Shown here piece after piece: positions 1-6,595 of a DNA stretch of 12,146 bases. Numbering within the stretch: position 1 is the first letter of the stretch; each line of letters opens with the position of its first letter. Below the pieces are notes generated by a model. That model did no database searches, had not been told where the DNA came from, and saw nothing but the letters and a program-made list of their open reading frames with translations. Source of the DNA: Limnohabitans sp. (lineage in GTDB: Bacteria; Planctomycetota; Phycisphaerae; Phycisphaerales; SM1A02); the NCBI GenBank assembly GCA_030054275.1, contig JASGCF010000054.1:1-12146 (forward strand). The letters are read 5' to 3'. A program made the translations under genes and the position numbers.

Positions 1-1531
1 GAATCACGCCGTTCACCAAGCGCCAGTGCCAAGTTTCGCCGCCGCCACCGCGGAACATGATGCCGCGTGTGCCGTCGCCGTCGAAGTCGGGGAAGCCGAC
101 GATCTTCCAGTAGGCACCAGTGCTGGCCCAGATCACACCCTTCGACGAGATGCCGAGGTTTGCGAGGCTCCAGCGGACGACGCCGCCGCCGTCGCCGCGC
201 CAGATCACATCGTCGATGCTGTCACCGTCGACATCAGCCACGCCGGAAATCTCCCAGCCAGCACCGACAGGTGGTTCAACGCTGCCACTGGTTCCGTTGA
301 TGCGGGTTGGCACAGAAAGCGTCATGCCGGTGAAGTTGGCAACAAACACTGCGCCGCGATCGGCACCGTCTGACTTCCGAAGCAGCGCGTCCGCGCCGAC
401 AGCGGTATCGAATTGACCGACATGGAGCTCGCTGAACTCGCCGTCCAGTGTGTTCAGAAGCGCGTCGCGAATCACGCCACCGTCCATCATCCACACTGCG
501 ACATAAGTCTTACCGCCGCTTGCCTTGCGGAACACAACATCTGCGTTGCGATCGTTGTTGACATCGACCAAGCCTACTGGCGCCCAGTCTGCGGACACCG
601 GACGATCGATCAAGATCGAGGTGAACGGAGTCGTTTCGGTCAGCCACACGGTGTAACGCGAGGTCGCTTGGTTGTACCAAAGCATGTCTGCGCGTCCGCC
701 ACCGTTCATATCACCCGTTGCAACCAACTTGAGGTCGTTCGAAGCCGGCGTGATGTTGGTGTAACCACCGCTCACGACCGAACCGTTGACATTCCAAATC
801 GCTGCACCAGCGCTGACATTGTTGAACCATGCGACATCAGAACGGCCATCGCCGTCGAAATCGTCGCGAAGTGCTGGCGGCACGAATGCAGGGGCGAGTT
901 CATACTGGAAGTGATCGATCGCGATCGGCAATTCGCACGACACAGTGAGCGATGAGATACCAGCAGATGCATTGAAGCCGATGAAGAGGTCGTCCGCGAC
1001 GGTCGCGTACTCACTTCGCACAGACTGCGTGAAGGAGACTGGAGTACCGTCCGAAAGAATGGCCTGTACATGCACCGTCAAAGGAATTGGATTCCCGTTG
1101 ATGTCATCGAGGCCGCTCGCGTCGGTGATGACGAAGCCAGCCTTGACTGGGAAACCACCAAGCGCGGTGGCGTCGAAGATCACGGTTGCGTTCGCTGGAG
1201 AGAACGGGAAATCCCAACTCCCCAAACGCAAACTATTCGTGGAGAGTTTGCCGCCTCCAACAAGTCCATCGACAAGGCCATCGTCGCCATCGACAGAGTT
1301 GCCTCCTTCGATCGCGACCGTGCCGACAATGCTCACATTCACCGGATTGAGACCAGCTTCGAAATCATCGAAGACCAACTTTGGTGAGTTGAACGGGCTG
1401 CTCGCAATCTCGACATAGTTCGCACTCGTGGTGAAGCCGTTTGCCGGCAGACCCGCGAGAGCGGAGTTCGTAAGTGCGAAGAATCCACCGACAACAACGA
1501 CGGACAGCGTCCAATGCATGCGAGTCTTCAT
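1..1531 (-). CDS. Secreted FG-GAP/VCBS-repeat protein (C-terminus cut by window edge)
   Basis: An open frame of 510 codons runs from an ATG at 1531 to the left edge with no stop, so the 3' end is missing. A purine-rich Shine-Dalgarno (AGGGAG, read on the minus strand from 1546-1541) lies about 9 nt before the ATG. Residues 1-26 form a signal peptide: charged start, VVVVGGFFAL core, then a likely cut after NSALA. Residues about 55-215 look like an all-beta domain and end in the PIAIDHFQYE motif, resembling domains of planctomycete surface proteins. From residue 224 there are at least six FG-GAP/VCBS-type repeats about 50-60 residues apart, at roughly 224, 275, 323, 373, 433 and 482. The best ones carry the Asp-rich calcium-binding core DFDGDG or DVDGD, each followed by a W/F-rich strand. 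The fourth repeat (QFDTAVGADALLRK) has lost most of its Asp residues. Such repeats usually build a beta-propeller outside the cytoplasm. The ligand is unknown, and no sorting signal can be seen because the C-terminus is missing. Confidence 0.9.
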   Translation of the reverse strand, partial: MKTRMHWTLSVVVVGGFFALTNSALAGLPANGFTTSANYVEIASSPFNSPKLVFDDFEAGLNPVNVSIVGTVAIEGGNSVDGDDGLVDGLVGGGKLSTNSLRLGSWDFPFSPANATVIFDATALGGFPVKAGFVITDASGLDDINGNPIPLTVHVQAILSDGTPVSFTQSVRSEYATVADDLFIGFNASAGISSLTVSCELPIAIDHFQYELAPAFVPPALRDDFDGDGRSDVAWFNNVSAGAAIWNVNGSVVSGGYTNITPASNDLKLVATGDMNGGGRADMLWYNQATSRYTVWLTETTPFTSILIDRPVSADWAPVGLVDVNNDRNADVVFRKASGGKTYVAVWMMDGGVIRDALLNTLDGEFSELHVGQFDTAVGADALLRKSDGADRGAVFVANFTGMTLSVPTRINGTSGSVEPPVGAGWEISGVADVDGDSIDDVIWRGDGGGVVRWSLANLGISSKGVIWASTGAYWKIVGFPDFDGDGTRGIMFRGGGGETWHWRLVNGVI

Positions 1532-1540
1532 GTGTGCTGG

Positions 1541-1546
1541 CTCCCT
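1541..1546 (-). promoter_or_regulatory. Ribosome binding site of the FG-GAP gene
   Basis: Read on the minus strand this is AGGGAG within AAAAGGGAG, 9 nt upstream of the ATG at 1531. It supports that start over the in-frame ATG four codons downstream. Confidence 0.6.
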
Positions 1547-1632
1547 TTTCGATTCCCGATCAAGCCGAAACGCGGAGGACTCCATCTTGGAGACAGCCGC
1601 GCGGCAACAACGCACCTCGGCGCAACCTGTCG

Positions 1633-1650
1633 ATGATCCCTCTTGATCAT
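1633..1650. repeat. Perfect inverted repeat ATGATC-N6-GATCAT (operator candidate)
   Basis: Two perfect 6-bp arms are separated by CCTCTT, about 100 bp upstream of the FG-GAP start codon. Size and symmetry suit a dimeric regulator site, but dyads this short also arise by chance. No regulator can be assigned. Confidence 0.3.
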
Positions 1651-1878
1651 GCGTGCGGTTGACTGAAGTGTGAGATCTTCCCTGACCTCGACGGAATGCG
1701 TTCCCTCGACAGCAGAAGATACCCGATCACCGTTGGCACGCCAACAGAAATTGGGCATTCTCAATCTGTTGCGAAAATCGCGCGGAGCGAGTCACGCTTG
1801 CGAAGTCTGGCAAACTCAAGCCAAATTGCGTCGCGCAGACGCTGTAATTGGCACAGAGAGACGCAGCGTGGGTTGCGC

Positions 1879-3351
1879 TCAAGTTCCGCGACGCGATGCG
1901 ACAAGTCCGAGATCACGCATCTTCCGATAAAGCGTGACGCGGTTGATTCCAAGCGCGTCTGCGGCGCGCGAGCGATTCCAACCATGCGCATCAAGTGCAG
2001 CGACGATCGCCTCGCGCTCATCGACGGATCGACTTTCGGCAAGCGGGAGAACTGCAGATCGTTGTCGAACTTCGCGGACCTCAGCGTGTGCGACGGTCAT
2101 GCCGCGGATGGTGCGGCTCATGTCCGAAGGAGGGATGTCTGCACGCACCGCTTGTGGGAGCGCAGTTGCGTCAATCCACGCGCCGCGAGTGAGCACCGTG
2201 GCGCGTTCCACAGCATTTTCAAGTTCACGCACATTCCCTGGCCAATCGTGATCGCGTAGGCGAGCAATGGCAGACTCATCAAATCCAAGCACCGTGCGGC
2301 CGAGTTCCGCGCATTTCATAGCGAGGAAATGTTGCGCCAGTGGAACGATGTCTTCAGCGCGATGTCGGAGTGGCGGCAGTTCGATGGGAAGAATGTTGAC
2401 ACGGTAGAAGAGGTCTTGTCGGAACCGACCTTCGCCGACCAAACGCGCGAGTGGCTCGTTCGAAGCCACGATCACGCGCACATCGACGGTCAGTGTCTCG
2501 TCGCTTCCAACGGGCTCAAATTTTTTCTGCTGCAACACACGCAAGAGTTTCACTTGCATCGCTGGAGGTGCAGAGTTGATTTCGTCGAGGAAAATCGTCC
2601 CGCCGTGCGCAGCAAGGAAGCGCCCTTTCTTGTCAGCCAAGGCACCGGTGAACGCGCCTTTCACATGGCCGAAGAGCTCGCTTTCGAGGAGCGCCTCGGG
2701 CATGGATCCGCATGCAACTTCGACGAATGGTCCGTCGCGACGCGTCGACGCATCGTGGATTGCGCGTGCAAGCCGACTCTTTCCAGTTCCTGACTCGCCC
2801 TCGATGAGCACTGTCGAACTCACATTTGCGGCTGCACTCGCGAGGGCGAATGCGGACGCGAGACGCGGATCACTCCCGACAAGTGATGAGATTGGCTGAA
2901 ACGGCGCATCATCTGTGCGCGGCGAATGAAGTGCCGCTTGATGCGTGAGACTCTTGACACATGCAACGAGTTCGCCGAGATCGAACGGACGCACGAAGAC
3001 ATCCGAGGCGCCGGCGCGAATCCACGCAAGCGCTGTGGCTGCGCGCACATCCGACGCAACCAGCACGACGGCGGGTTGCGGCTTTGCGACGCGCGTGGCC
3101 GTGAGAAACGCATGCACGCCCTGATGAAGCGCGTCGACGGACGCAACAAGCACGGCGCGCTGCGTGCGTGCGAGTGTGCAGGCATCCGAGGCGTCGCGTG
3201 CCGCGAGGCACGGTAATCCGGCAGCTTCGAGCCGCGATGCCCATGACGCGCGGGTCGGGGTGTCAGTCTCAAGCAACACCACGCACGGCGCGCATGGCGC
3301 AGCATTGCCGCACCCTCGGTTCGGTTGTTGTCCGTCGGGAAGTTGTGGCAT
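1879..3351 (-). CDS. Sigma-54-dependent transcriptional activator, NtrC type, degenerate receiver
   Basis: A complete regulator of 490 residues from the ATG at 3351. The frame also offers TTG one codon earlier (3354), but AGAAGG about 7 nt before the ATG favours the ATG. Numbering below counts the TTG as residue 1. Residues about 24-140 have a receiver-like fold pattern, but the acidic pocket is poor (LLETD), no clear Asp sits at the usual phosphorylation position (VLVASVDALHQG), and the conserved Lys of the KPF motif is Arg (VRPFD). The AAA+ domain is intact: Walker A GESGTGKS at 186-193, the sigma-54 contact loop GAFTGA at 233-238, Walker B GGTIFLDE at 251-258, the GRFRQDLFYRVN arginine-finger region at about 309-320 and WPGNVREL at 371-378. 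Residues about 446-484 are a Fis-type helix-turn-helix. It should activate RNA polymerase with sigma-54 by ATP hydrolysis. No partner kinase and no convincing -24/-12 promoter lies in the window. Confidence 0.95.
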   Translation of the reverse strand: MPQLPDGQQPNRGCGNAAPCAPCVVLLETDTPTRASWASRLEAAGLPCLAARDASDACTLARTQRAVLVASVDALHQGVHAFLTATRVAKPQPAVVLVASDVRAATALAWIRAGASDVFVRPFDLGELVACVKSLTHQAALHSPRTDDAPFQPISSLVGSDPRLASAFALASAAANVSSTVLIEGESGTGKSRLARAIHDASTRRDGPFVEVACGSMPEALLESELFGHVKGAFTGALADKKGRFLAAHGGTIFLDEINSAPPAMQVKLLRVLQQKKFEPVGSDETLTVDVRVIVASNEPLARLVGEGRFRQDLFYRVNILPIELPPLRHRAEDIVPLAQHFLAMKCAELGRTVLGFDESAIARLRDHDWPGNVRELENAVERATVLTRGAWIDATALPQAVRADIPPSDMSRTIRGMTVAHAEVREVRQRSAVLPLAESRSVDEREAIVAALDAHGWNRSRAADALGINRVTLYRKMRDLGLVASRRGT

Positions 3352-3625
3352 CAAGGAACCTTCTCGCTTGTGTCATCGGCGGGCTTTTCATGTCGCACAA
3401 GTCGAAGTCGGGAAGGGGCGTCGAGTTTTGTTATTCGGACTTCAAAAGAGGGTTCATGGGCCGCGCTGCCATTGCGAATCGAGAAGGAACCACAACTTTC
3501 GTGCGGAATCTCGGGTGCGGGCCGACATAATGCGCGCCCCGCGGCGTTCAGCCGTCTCGTTGGTGCGCGCTTCGGTGCGGTTGCGCATCAAGGAACTCAA
3601 TCGCCCCTCGGCGATGGCGACGCTG

Positions 3626-3639
3626 GCCGGAATTCCGGC
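3626..3639. repeat. Perfect 14-bp palindrome GCCGGAATTCCGGC
   Basis: A gapless perfect palindrome in the divergent spacer, about 130 bp upstream of the Gly-rich protein's ATG. It could be an operator. It does not fit a -24/-12 element, because its GG and GC spacing is off by one. Confidence 0.35.
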
Positions 3640-3675
3640 TTGCGTTGGCGCGTTTGTGCGTTGCGCCGCTGTGTT

Positions 3676-3699
3676 TGCTTGCGTGATTGCTTGCGTGTT
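3676..3699 (+). repeat. Tandem 12-bp direct repeat TGCTTGCGTG(A/T)T
   Basis: Two back-to-back copies (3676-3687 and 3688-3699) differ at one base, and a third GCTTGCGT core lies at 3638-3645. They sit 70-90 bp upstream of the start codon at 3769, where direct-repeat activator sites often lie. The surrounding T/G-rich composition could also explain them. Confidence 0.3.
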
Positions 3700-3768
3700 T
3701 TGTTGTGTGACTCACCTGATTTCTGCCTCTGACCCCGCGTTGTCGGCGTCCCTTTGGAGCAACTTCTT

Positions 3769-5658
3769 ATGACACTCGTGAAATCCATCTTCTCGAAGCA
3801 GAGCCTTCTTGCCGTTGGCGCGCTTGCTGCAGCGCTTTCCACAGCGCCTGTCCTTCATGCCCAGAACGAGGGAGGTCAGGGGGGTGGTCAGGGTGGCGGT
3901 CGAGGACAAGGCGGCGGTGGACAAGGCGGCGGCGGACAAGGCGGCGGCGGAAGAGGCGGCATGGGTCGAGGATTCGGCGGTCCGGGCGGCAATATGGGCG
4001 GTATGGGTCGCGGCATGCAGGATGTCCGCGAGGCACTTCAAGCCGACTTTGAGCGCAGCGACATCCGCATCTTTGTTCGCCAACTCAACCTGACCGAAGA
4101 CCAGAGTGGCGTTCTTGAAACGCTCTATGTCGATTACGAAGCGCAGTACAAGCCCGAGGCCGACGCAATCATGTCGTCCATGGGCGAAATCGGTCGCAAC
4201 ATGTGGGCGAGCGTCATGACGCCGGAGCGTCGTGATCAGATGCGCCAAACATGGGAAGGCGTGCAGAAGGAATTGCAAGAGGCAGAAGCCGCTGGTGCGA
4301 TGGACGAGGAAGCTCGTCAGGCGTTCATTCGCGAGCGCATGCAGAAGGCCTCCGAGAAGTTCGCGGCAACCATGCAAACCAGTGGTATCGACGCAGAAGT
4401 GAAGGCTGCGATGGGCCAGTTGCTTGAGAAGATGGAGGCGTGGCAGACGCGCAAAGCGCAGCTCCGCGTGAACTTCACAGACAGCCTGAAGGCTGTGCTT
4501 GATGACGATCAATTGTCGCAGTGGGATGCGTTTGAGCGATTCCTCAATCGCGAGAAGTCGCTTCCGCGCGGCCGAATTTCTGGCGAAAATGTGAACCTTT
4601 TCTTGGTGGTCGATGACACGCGTCTCCCACCTGAAGAATTCGCGAAGGTCGAGCCACTGTTCAATGATTACGAGAGCCGACTCGATGGCGCGCTCAAAGC
4701 ACGCAATTCGTACATTGAAGAATCAATGCCGCGGCTCTTCCGCGCAATGCAGGATTCTGATGTCGACGGCGCGACCCGCATCTTCAAGCGTCAAGCCGAA
4801 CTTCGCTCAGCTGTGCGCGATGTGAACGAGGAGTACCGCACGGCGATGGTGGGCGCGCTCGGCGAGAGTGATTGGGCGCGCACGCTCGACAAGGCTGTGC
4901 TCACCGCTGGCTGGGACCGCATTTATCGTCAGACCACGACCGACCGCATGTTCGATGCAGCGATGAAGTTGGAAGGCCTTGATCCAGCGGTGCTGCAAGC
5001 CGTGACCGAGTTGTACGGTCAATACCGACAGGAAATCGTGCCTCTCAACGATCGGTTGCGTTCGCTTGCCCGCACCGAAGAGCCAGAGCAGATCGTCCGC
5101 GACGGTGAACGCTTTGTGAGCATGATCTCGCAAGGTGTTTCAGGCATGATGTCAGGCATGGGTCGCGGTTTTGGCGGTGGTGGGCCAGGCGGCGAAACCG
5201 AAAGTCCGTCTCGCAAAGTCATGGACGACCGCGGCGCCGTTGGCGAGCGCTATCAGGAACGCTTGAAGGCGCTGCTTACGCCCGAGCAGTTTGAGAAGCT
5301 GCCTCGCGGTCGCGACCGCGGCCAAGGTGGCGCAGGTGGCGCGATGGGCGGAATGCAGCGCATTCTTGACCGTCTGCCAGCCGAACAGAAGCAAGCGTTC
5401 CTTGATCGTGTCGATAAGAACAAGAACGGCGAAATCGATGAGGACGAGCGCGAAGCTGTTGGCGAGTACATGCGCGAGCAGTTCGGTGGCATGGGTCGTG
5501 GCCAAGGCGGTGGCGGCCAAGGCGGTGGCGGCCAAGGCGGTGGCGGTCAAGGTGGCGGTCAAGGTGGCGGTCAAGGTGGCGGTCAAGGTGGCGGTCGTGG
5601 CCAAGGTGGTGGCGGGCGTGGGAACGGCGGTCGTGGCGGAGACGCCGACGGCAACTAA
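3769..5658 (+). CDS. Exported Gly/Gln-rich EF-hand protein, hypothetical
   Basis: The 629-residue product starts at the ATG at 3769, with GGAG about 9 nt upstream; an in-frame TTG at 3754 overlaps that Shine-Dalgarno and is unlikely. Residues 1-31 are a signal peptide with a likely cut after VLHA, so the protein is exported. Residues about 35-83 are a GGQGGGGQ tract. Residues about 85-460 are charged and strongly helical, with LTEDQ near 108 and later LTPEQF near 502, motifs also seen in Spy/CpxP-like helical proteins. A second Gly patch lies at about 463-479. A canonical EF-hand loop, DKNKNGEIDEDE, is at 549-560, with Asp/Asn/Glu at positions 1, 3, 5, 9 and 12, so calcium binding is expected. 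Residues about 573-624 are again Gly/Gln repeats, ending in RGGDADGN. I do not recognise a named family. A periplasmic or surface role is an inference. A terminator follows 30 bp after the stop. Confidence 0.88.
   Translation: MTLVKSIFSKQSLLAVGALAAALSTAPVLHAQNEGGQGGGQGGGRGQGGGGQGGGGQGGGGRGGMGRGFGGPGGNMGGMGRGMQDVREALQADFERSDIRIFVRQLNLTEDQSGVLETLYVDYEAQYKPEADAIMSSMGEIGRNMWASVMTPERRDQMRQTWEGVQKELQEAEAAGAMDEEARQAFIRERMQKASEKFAATMQTSGIDAEVKAAMGQLLEKMEAWQTRKAQLRVNFTDSLKAVLDDDQLSQWDAFERFLNREKSLPRGRISGENVNLFLVVDDTRLPPEEFAKVEPLFNDYESRLDGALKARNSYIEESMPRLFRAMQDSDVDGATRIFKRQAELRSAVRDVNEEYRTAMVGALGESDWARTLDKAVLTAGWDRIYRQTTTDRMFDAAMKLEGLDPAVLQAVTELYGQYRQEIVPLNDRLRSLARTEEPEQIVRDGERFVSMISQGVSGMMSGMGRGFGGGGPGGETESPSRKVMDDRGAVGERYQERLKALLTPEQFEKLPRGRDRGQGGAGGAMGGMQRILDRLPAEQKQAFLDRVDKNKNGEIDEDEREAVGEYMREQFGGMGRGQGGGGQGGGGQGGGGQGGGQGGGQGGGQGGGRGQGGGGRGNGGRGGDADGN
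3904..3948 (+). repeat. Three 15-bp tandem repeats encoding GQGGG (N-terminal tract)
   Basis: Three adjacent units, GGACAAGGCGGCGG(T/C), start at 3904, 3919 and 3934, inside a longer Gly-rich tract from about 3871 to 4010. The codons differ from the C-terminal tract (GGA CAA GGC here), so the two tracts were probably amplified separately. Confidence 0.8.
5500..5592 (+). repeat. In-frame minisatellite: three 15-bp then four 12-bp units (C-terminal Gly tract)
   Basis: Three exact copies of GGCCAAGGCGGTGGC (5500, 5515, 5530) are followed by four exact copies of GGTCAAGGTGGC (5545, 5557, 5569, 5581). They encode GQGGG and GQGG. Exact identity within each block, with a codon switch between blocks, points to recent slippage or unequal recombination that keeps the reading frame. 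Confidence 0.9.
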
Positions 5659-5688
5659 CCACCCGTTCCATCAATCAACAACATGCAG

Positions 5689-5721
5689 ACGCGCGCGTTT
5701 CTCGCGCGCGTTTGCCTTTTT
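5689..5721 (+). terminator. Rho-independent terminator after the EF-hand protein gene
   Basis: A perfect 9-bp stem, ACGCGCGCG (5689-5697) with CGCGCGCGT (5703-5711), has a TTTCT loop and a T-rich tail TTGCCTTTTT. One wobble and one A-T pair could lengthen the stem. It lies 31 bp after the stop and before cysE, so cysE needs its own promoter or read-through. Confidence 0.85.
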
Positions 5722-5746
5722 GCGTTGCAGGGCGAGCTCGGTCGAT

Positions 5747-6595
5747 ATGCACCCGATGGATGTTCGTAACTTCGACGCCCGCCTTGCCATGTTGGCGCCA
5801 CTCGTGCGCGAAGCAAAGGCAGTGCGATTGCCGCGCGAGCCACAACTTGTGGAGGCGGTGCATGCGCTGCGGGCCTTGGTTTTTCCAGATCTTTGCGAAG
5901 CCCGCGATGACCAGCCCGCACCTGAGCGGCTGGTTGTTGCACGGTTCGCGGAATTGATCGACGAAGCGTTCGTCGCCTGCGGTCAACCACCCGATTCGCG
6001 CGTCACAGACCAGTTCTTCGCCGGCATTCCCTCGATCGCGCAAATGCTCTCTCGCGATGTGCAGGCTGCATTCCGCGGCGATCCGGCAGCGCAGCATGCG
6101 CTTGAGATCGTGGTGTGCTACCCGGGAATTCGCGCCCTCCTTGTCCATCGCTTCGCACATGCGCTCGATCGGCTCGGCGTGCCGCTCTTGCCGCGGATGA
6201 TGGCCGAGCATGCGCACCGTGAAACTGGAATCGACATCCATCCCTCTGCACTCATCGGCGAAGAACTCTTCATCGATCACGGGACTGGCGTTGTCATTGG
6301 TCAAACAGCAGTCATTGGAGCACGGTGTCGCATCTATCAAGGTGTCACGCTTGGTGCGAAAAGCTTTGATCGTGAACCTGACGGTTCACTGCGACGCGGC
6401 TACAAGCGACACCCAACACTCGAAGATGATGTGACTGTCTATGCCGGCGCCACGATTCTTGGTGGTGATACGGTGATCGGTCGTGGCTCCGTCGTTGCGG
6501 GCGGTGTCTTCCTGACGAAAAGCGTGCCGCCTGGTCATGTTGTCACGGGTCCAAAACTAGAACTCCGCATGATCTCCATGGGCGGTGCGATCTGA
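5747..6595 (+). CDS. cysE: Serine O-acetyltransferase
   Basis: Transfers acetyl from acetyl-CoA to L-serine, giving O-acetylserine for cysteine synthesis in the cytoplasm. The 282-residue product has an alpha-helical N-terminal domain (about 1-155) with the family signature SRDVQAAFRGDPAA, then a left-handed beta-helix of hexapeptide repeats (about 160-270). Catalytic residues match E. coli CysE in spacing: Asp163 and His178 (DHGTG), plus Arg221-His222 in KRHP. The usual GET after the catalytic His is GQT here (Gln186). The protein ends in GGAI; a C-terminal Ile is what the family inserts into the CysK active site, so a cysteine synthase complex is plausible. The start is uncertain: the ATGs at 5747 and 5756 are both possible, and neither has a good Shine-Dalgarno. 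The longer open frame upstream overlaps the preceding gene and is not coding. The stop overlaps the probable CTG start of the permease. Confidence 0.93.
   Translation: MHPMDVRNFDARLAMLAPLVREAKAVRLPREPQLVEAVHALRALVFPDLCEARDDQPAPERLVVARFAELIDEAFVACGQPPDSRVTDQFFAGIPSIAQMLSRDVQAAFRGDPAAQHALEIVVCYPGIRALLVHRFAHALDRLGVPLLPRMMAEHAHRETGIDIHPSALIGEELFIDHGTGVVIGQTAVIGARCRIYQGVTLGAKSFDREPDGSLRRGYKRHPTLEDDVTVYAGATILGGDTVIGRGSVVAGGVFLTKSVPPGHVVTGPKLELRMISMGGAI

Larger units (their letters stand above)
1532..1878. other. Intergenic spacer between the two minus-strand genes
   Basis: This 347-bp stretch has no convincing gene. A 78-codon minus-strand frame (1764-1528) ends in an ATGA overlap with the FG-GAP start, but its product is Arg-rich and resembles nothing I know. 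The spacer contains a perfect inverted repeat ATGATC-N6-GATCAT (1633-1650) and a short perfect dyad GTTGG-CACG-CCAAC (1732-1745). A weak hairpin, ACGCTG (1839-1844) with CAGCGT (1864-1869), follows the regulator's stop but has no T-run, so I do not call it a terminator. I could not pick a confident promoter for the FG-GAP gene. Confidence 0.5.
3352..3768. promoter_or_regulatory. Divergent intergenic region between the regulator and the Gly-rich protein gene
   Basis: This 417-bp spacer must hold the start signals of both divergent genes, but no -35/-10 pair stands out. It contains the 12-mer GCATCAAGGAAC twice (3348-3359, covering the regulator's start, and 3585-3596), a perfect 14-bp palindrome (3626-3639), three GCTTGCGT words (3638, 3677, 3689) and a T/G-rich stretch just before the plus-strand gene. 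A plus-strand frame crossing the region could encode a short Cys-rich hydrophobic peptide from the ATG at 3614, ending in an ATGA overlap with the next gene. It has no Shine-Dalgarno and the composition looks non-coding, so I do not call it. Confidence 0.5.

Noticed and set aside
413..955. A 180-codon plus-strand frame in the left region
   Set aside because: It lies opposite the uninterrupted minus-strand FG-GAP frame, whose signal peptide and repeats are convincing; the plus-strand product resembles nothing.
1528..1764. A 78-codon minus-strand frame ending in ATGA overlap with the FG-GAP start
   Set aside because: Arg-rich product without recognisable features; the FG-GAP gene has its own ribosome site.
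1734..1870. Two TGGCAC words resembling a sigma-54 -24 element
   Set aside because: Neither has a GC at the required -12 spacing, and both face away from the minus-strand genes.
3614..3772. A possible 52-residue Cys-rich hydrophobic peptide overlapping the EF-hand gene start
   Set aside because: No Shine-Dalgarno; hydrophobicity follows from the T/G-rich DNA. Worth revisiting only if conserved.
3712..4512. A 266-codon minus-strand frame with Ala/Thr/Ser-rich product
   Set aside because: It is a shadow of the Gly-rich EF-hand gene; the repetitive stretch is the reverse complement of the GQGGG codons.
5152..5604. A minus-strand frame encoding repeated TLTATLTA-type residues
   Set aside because: It is the antisense reading of the C-terminal minisatellite, not an independent gene.
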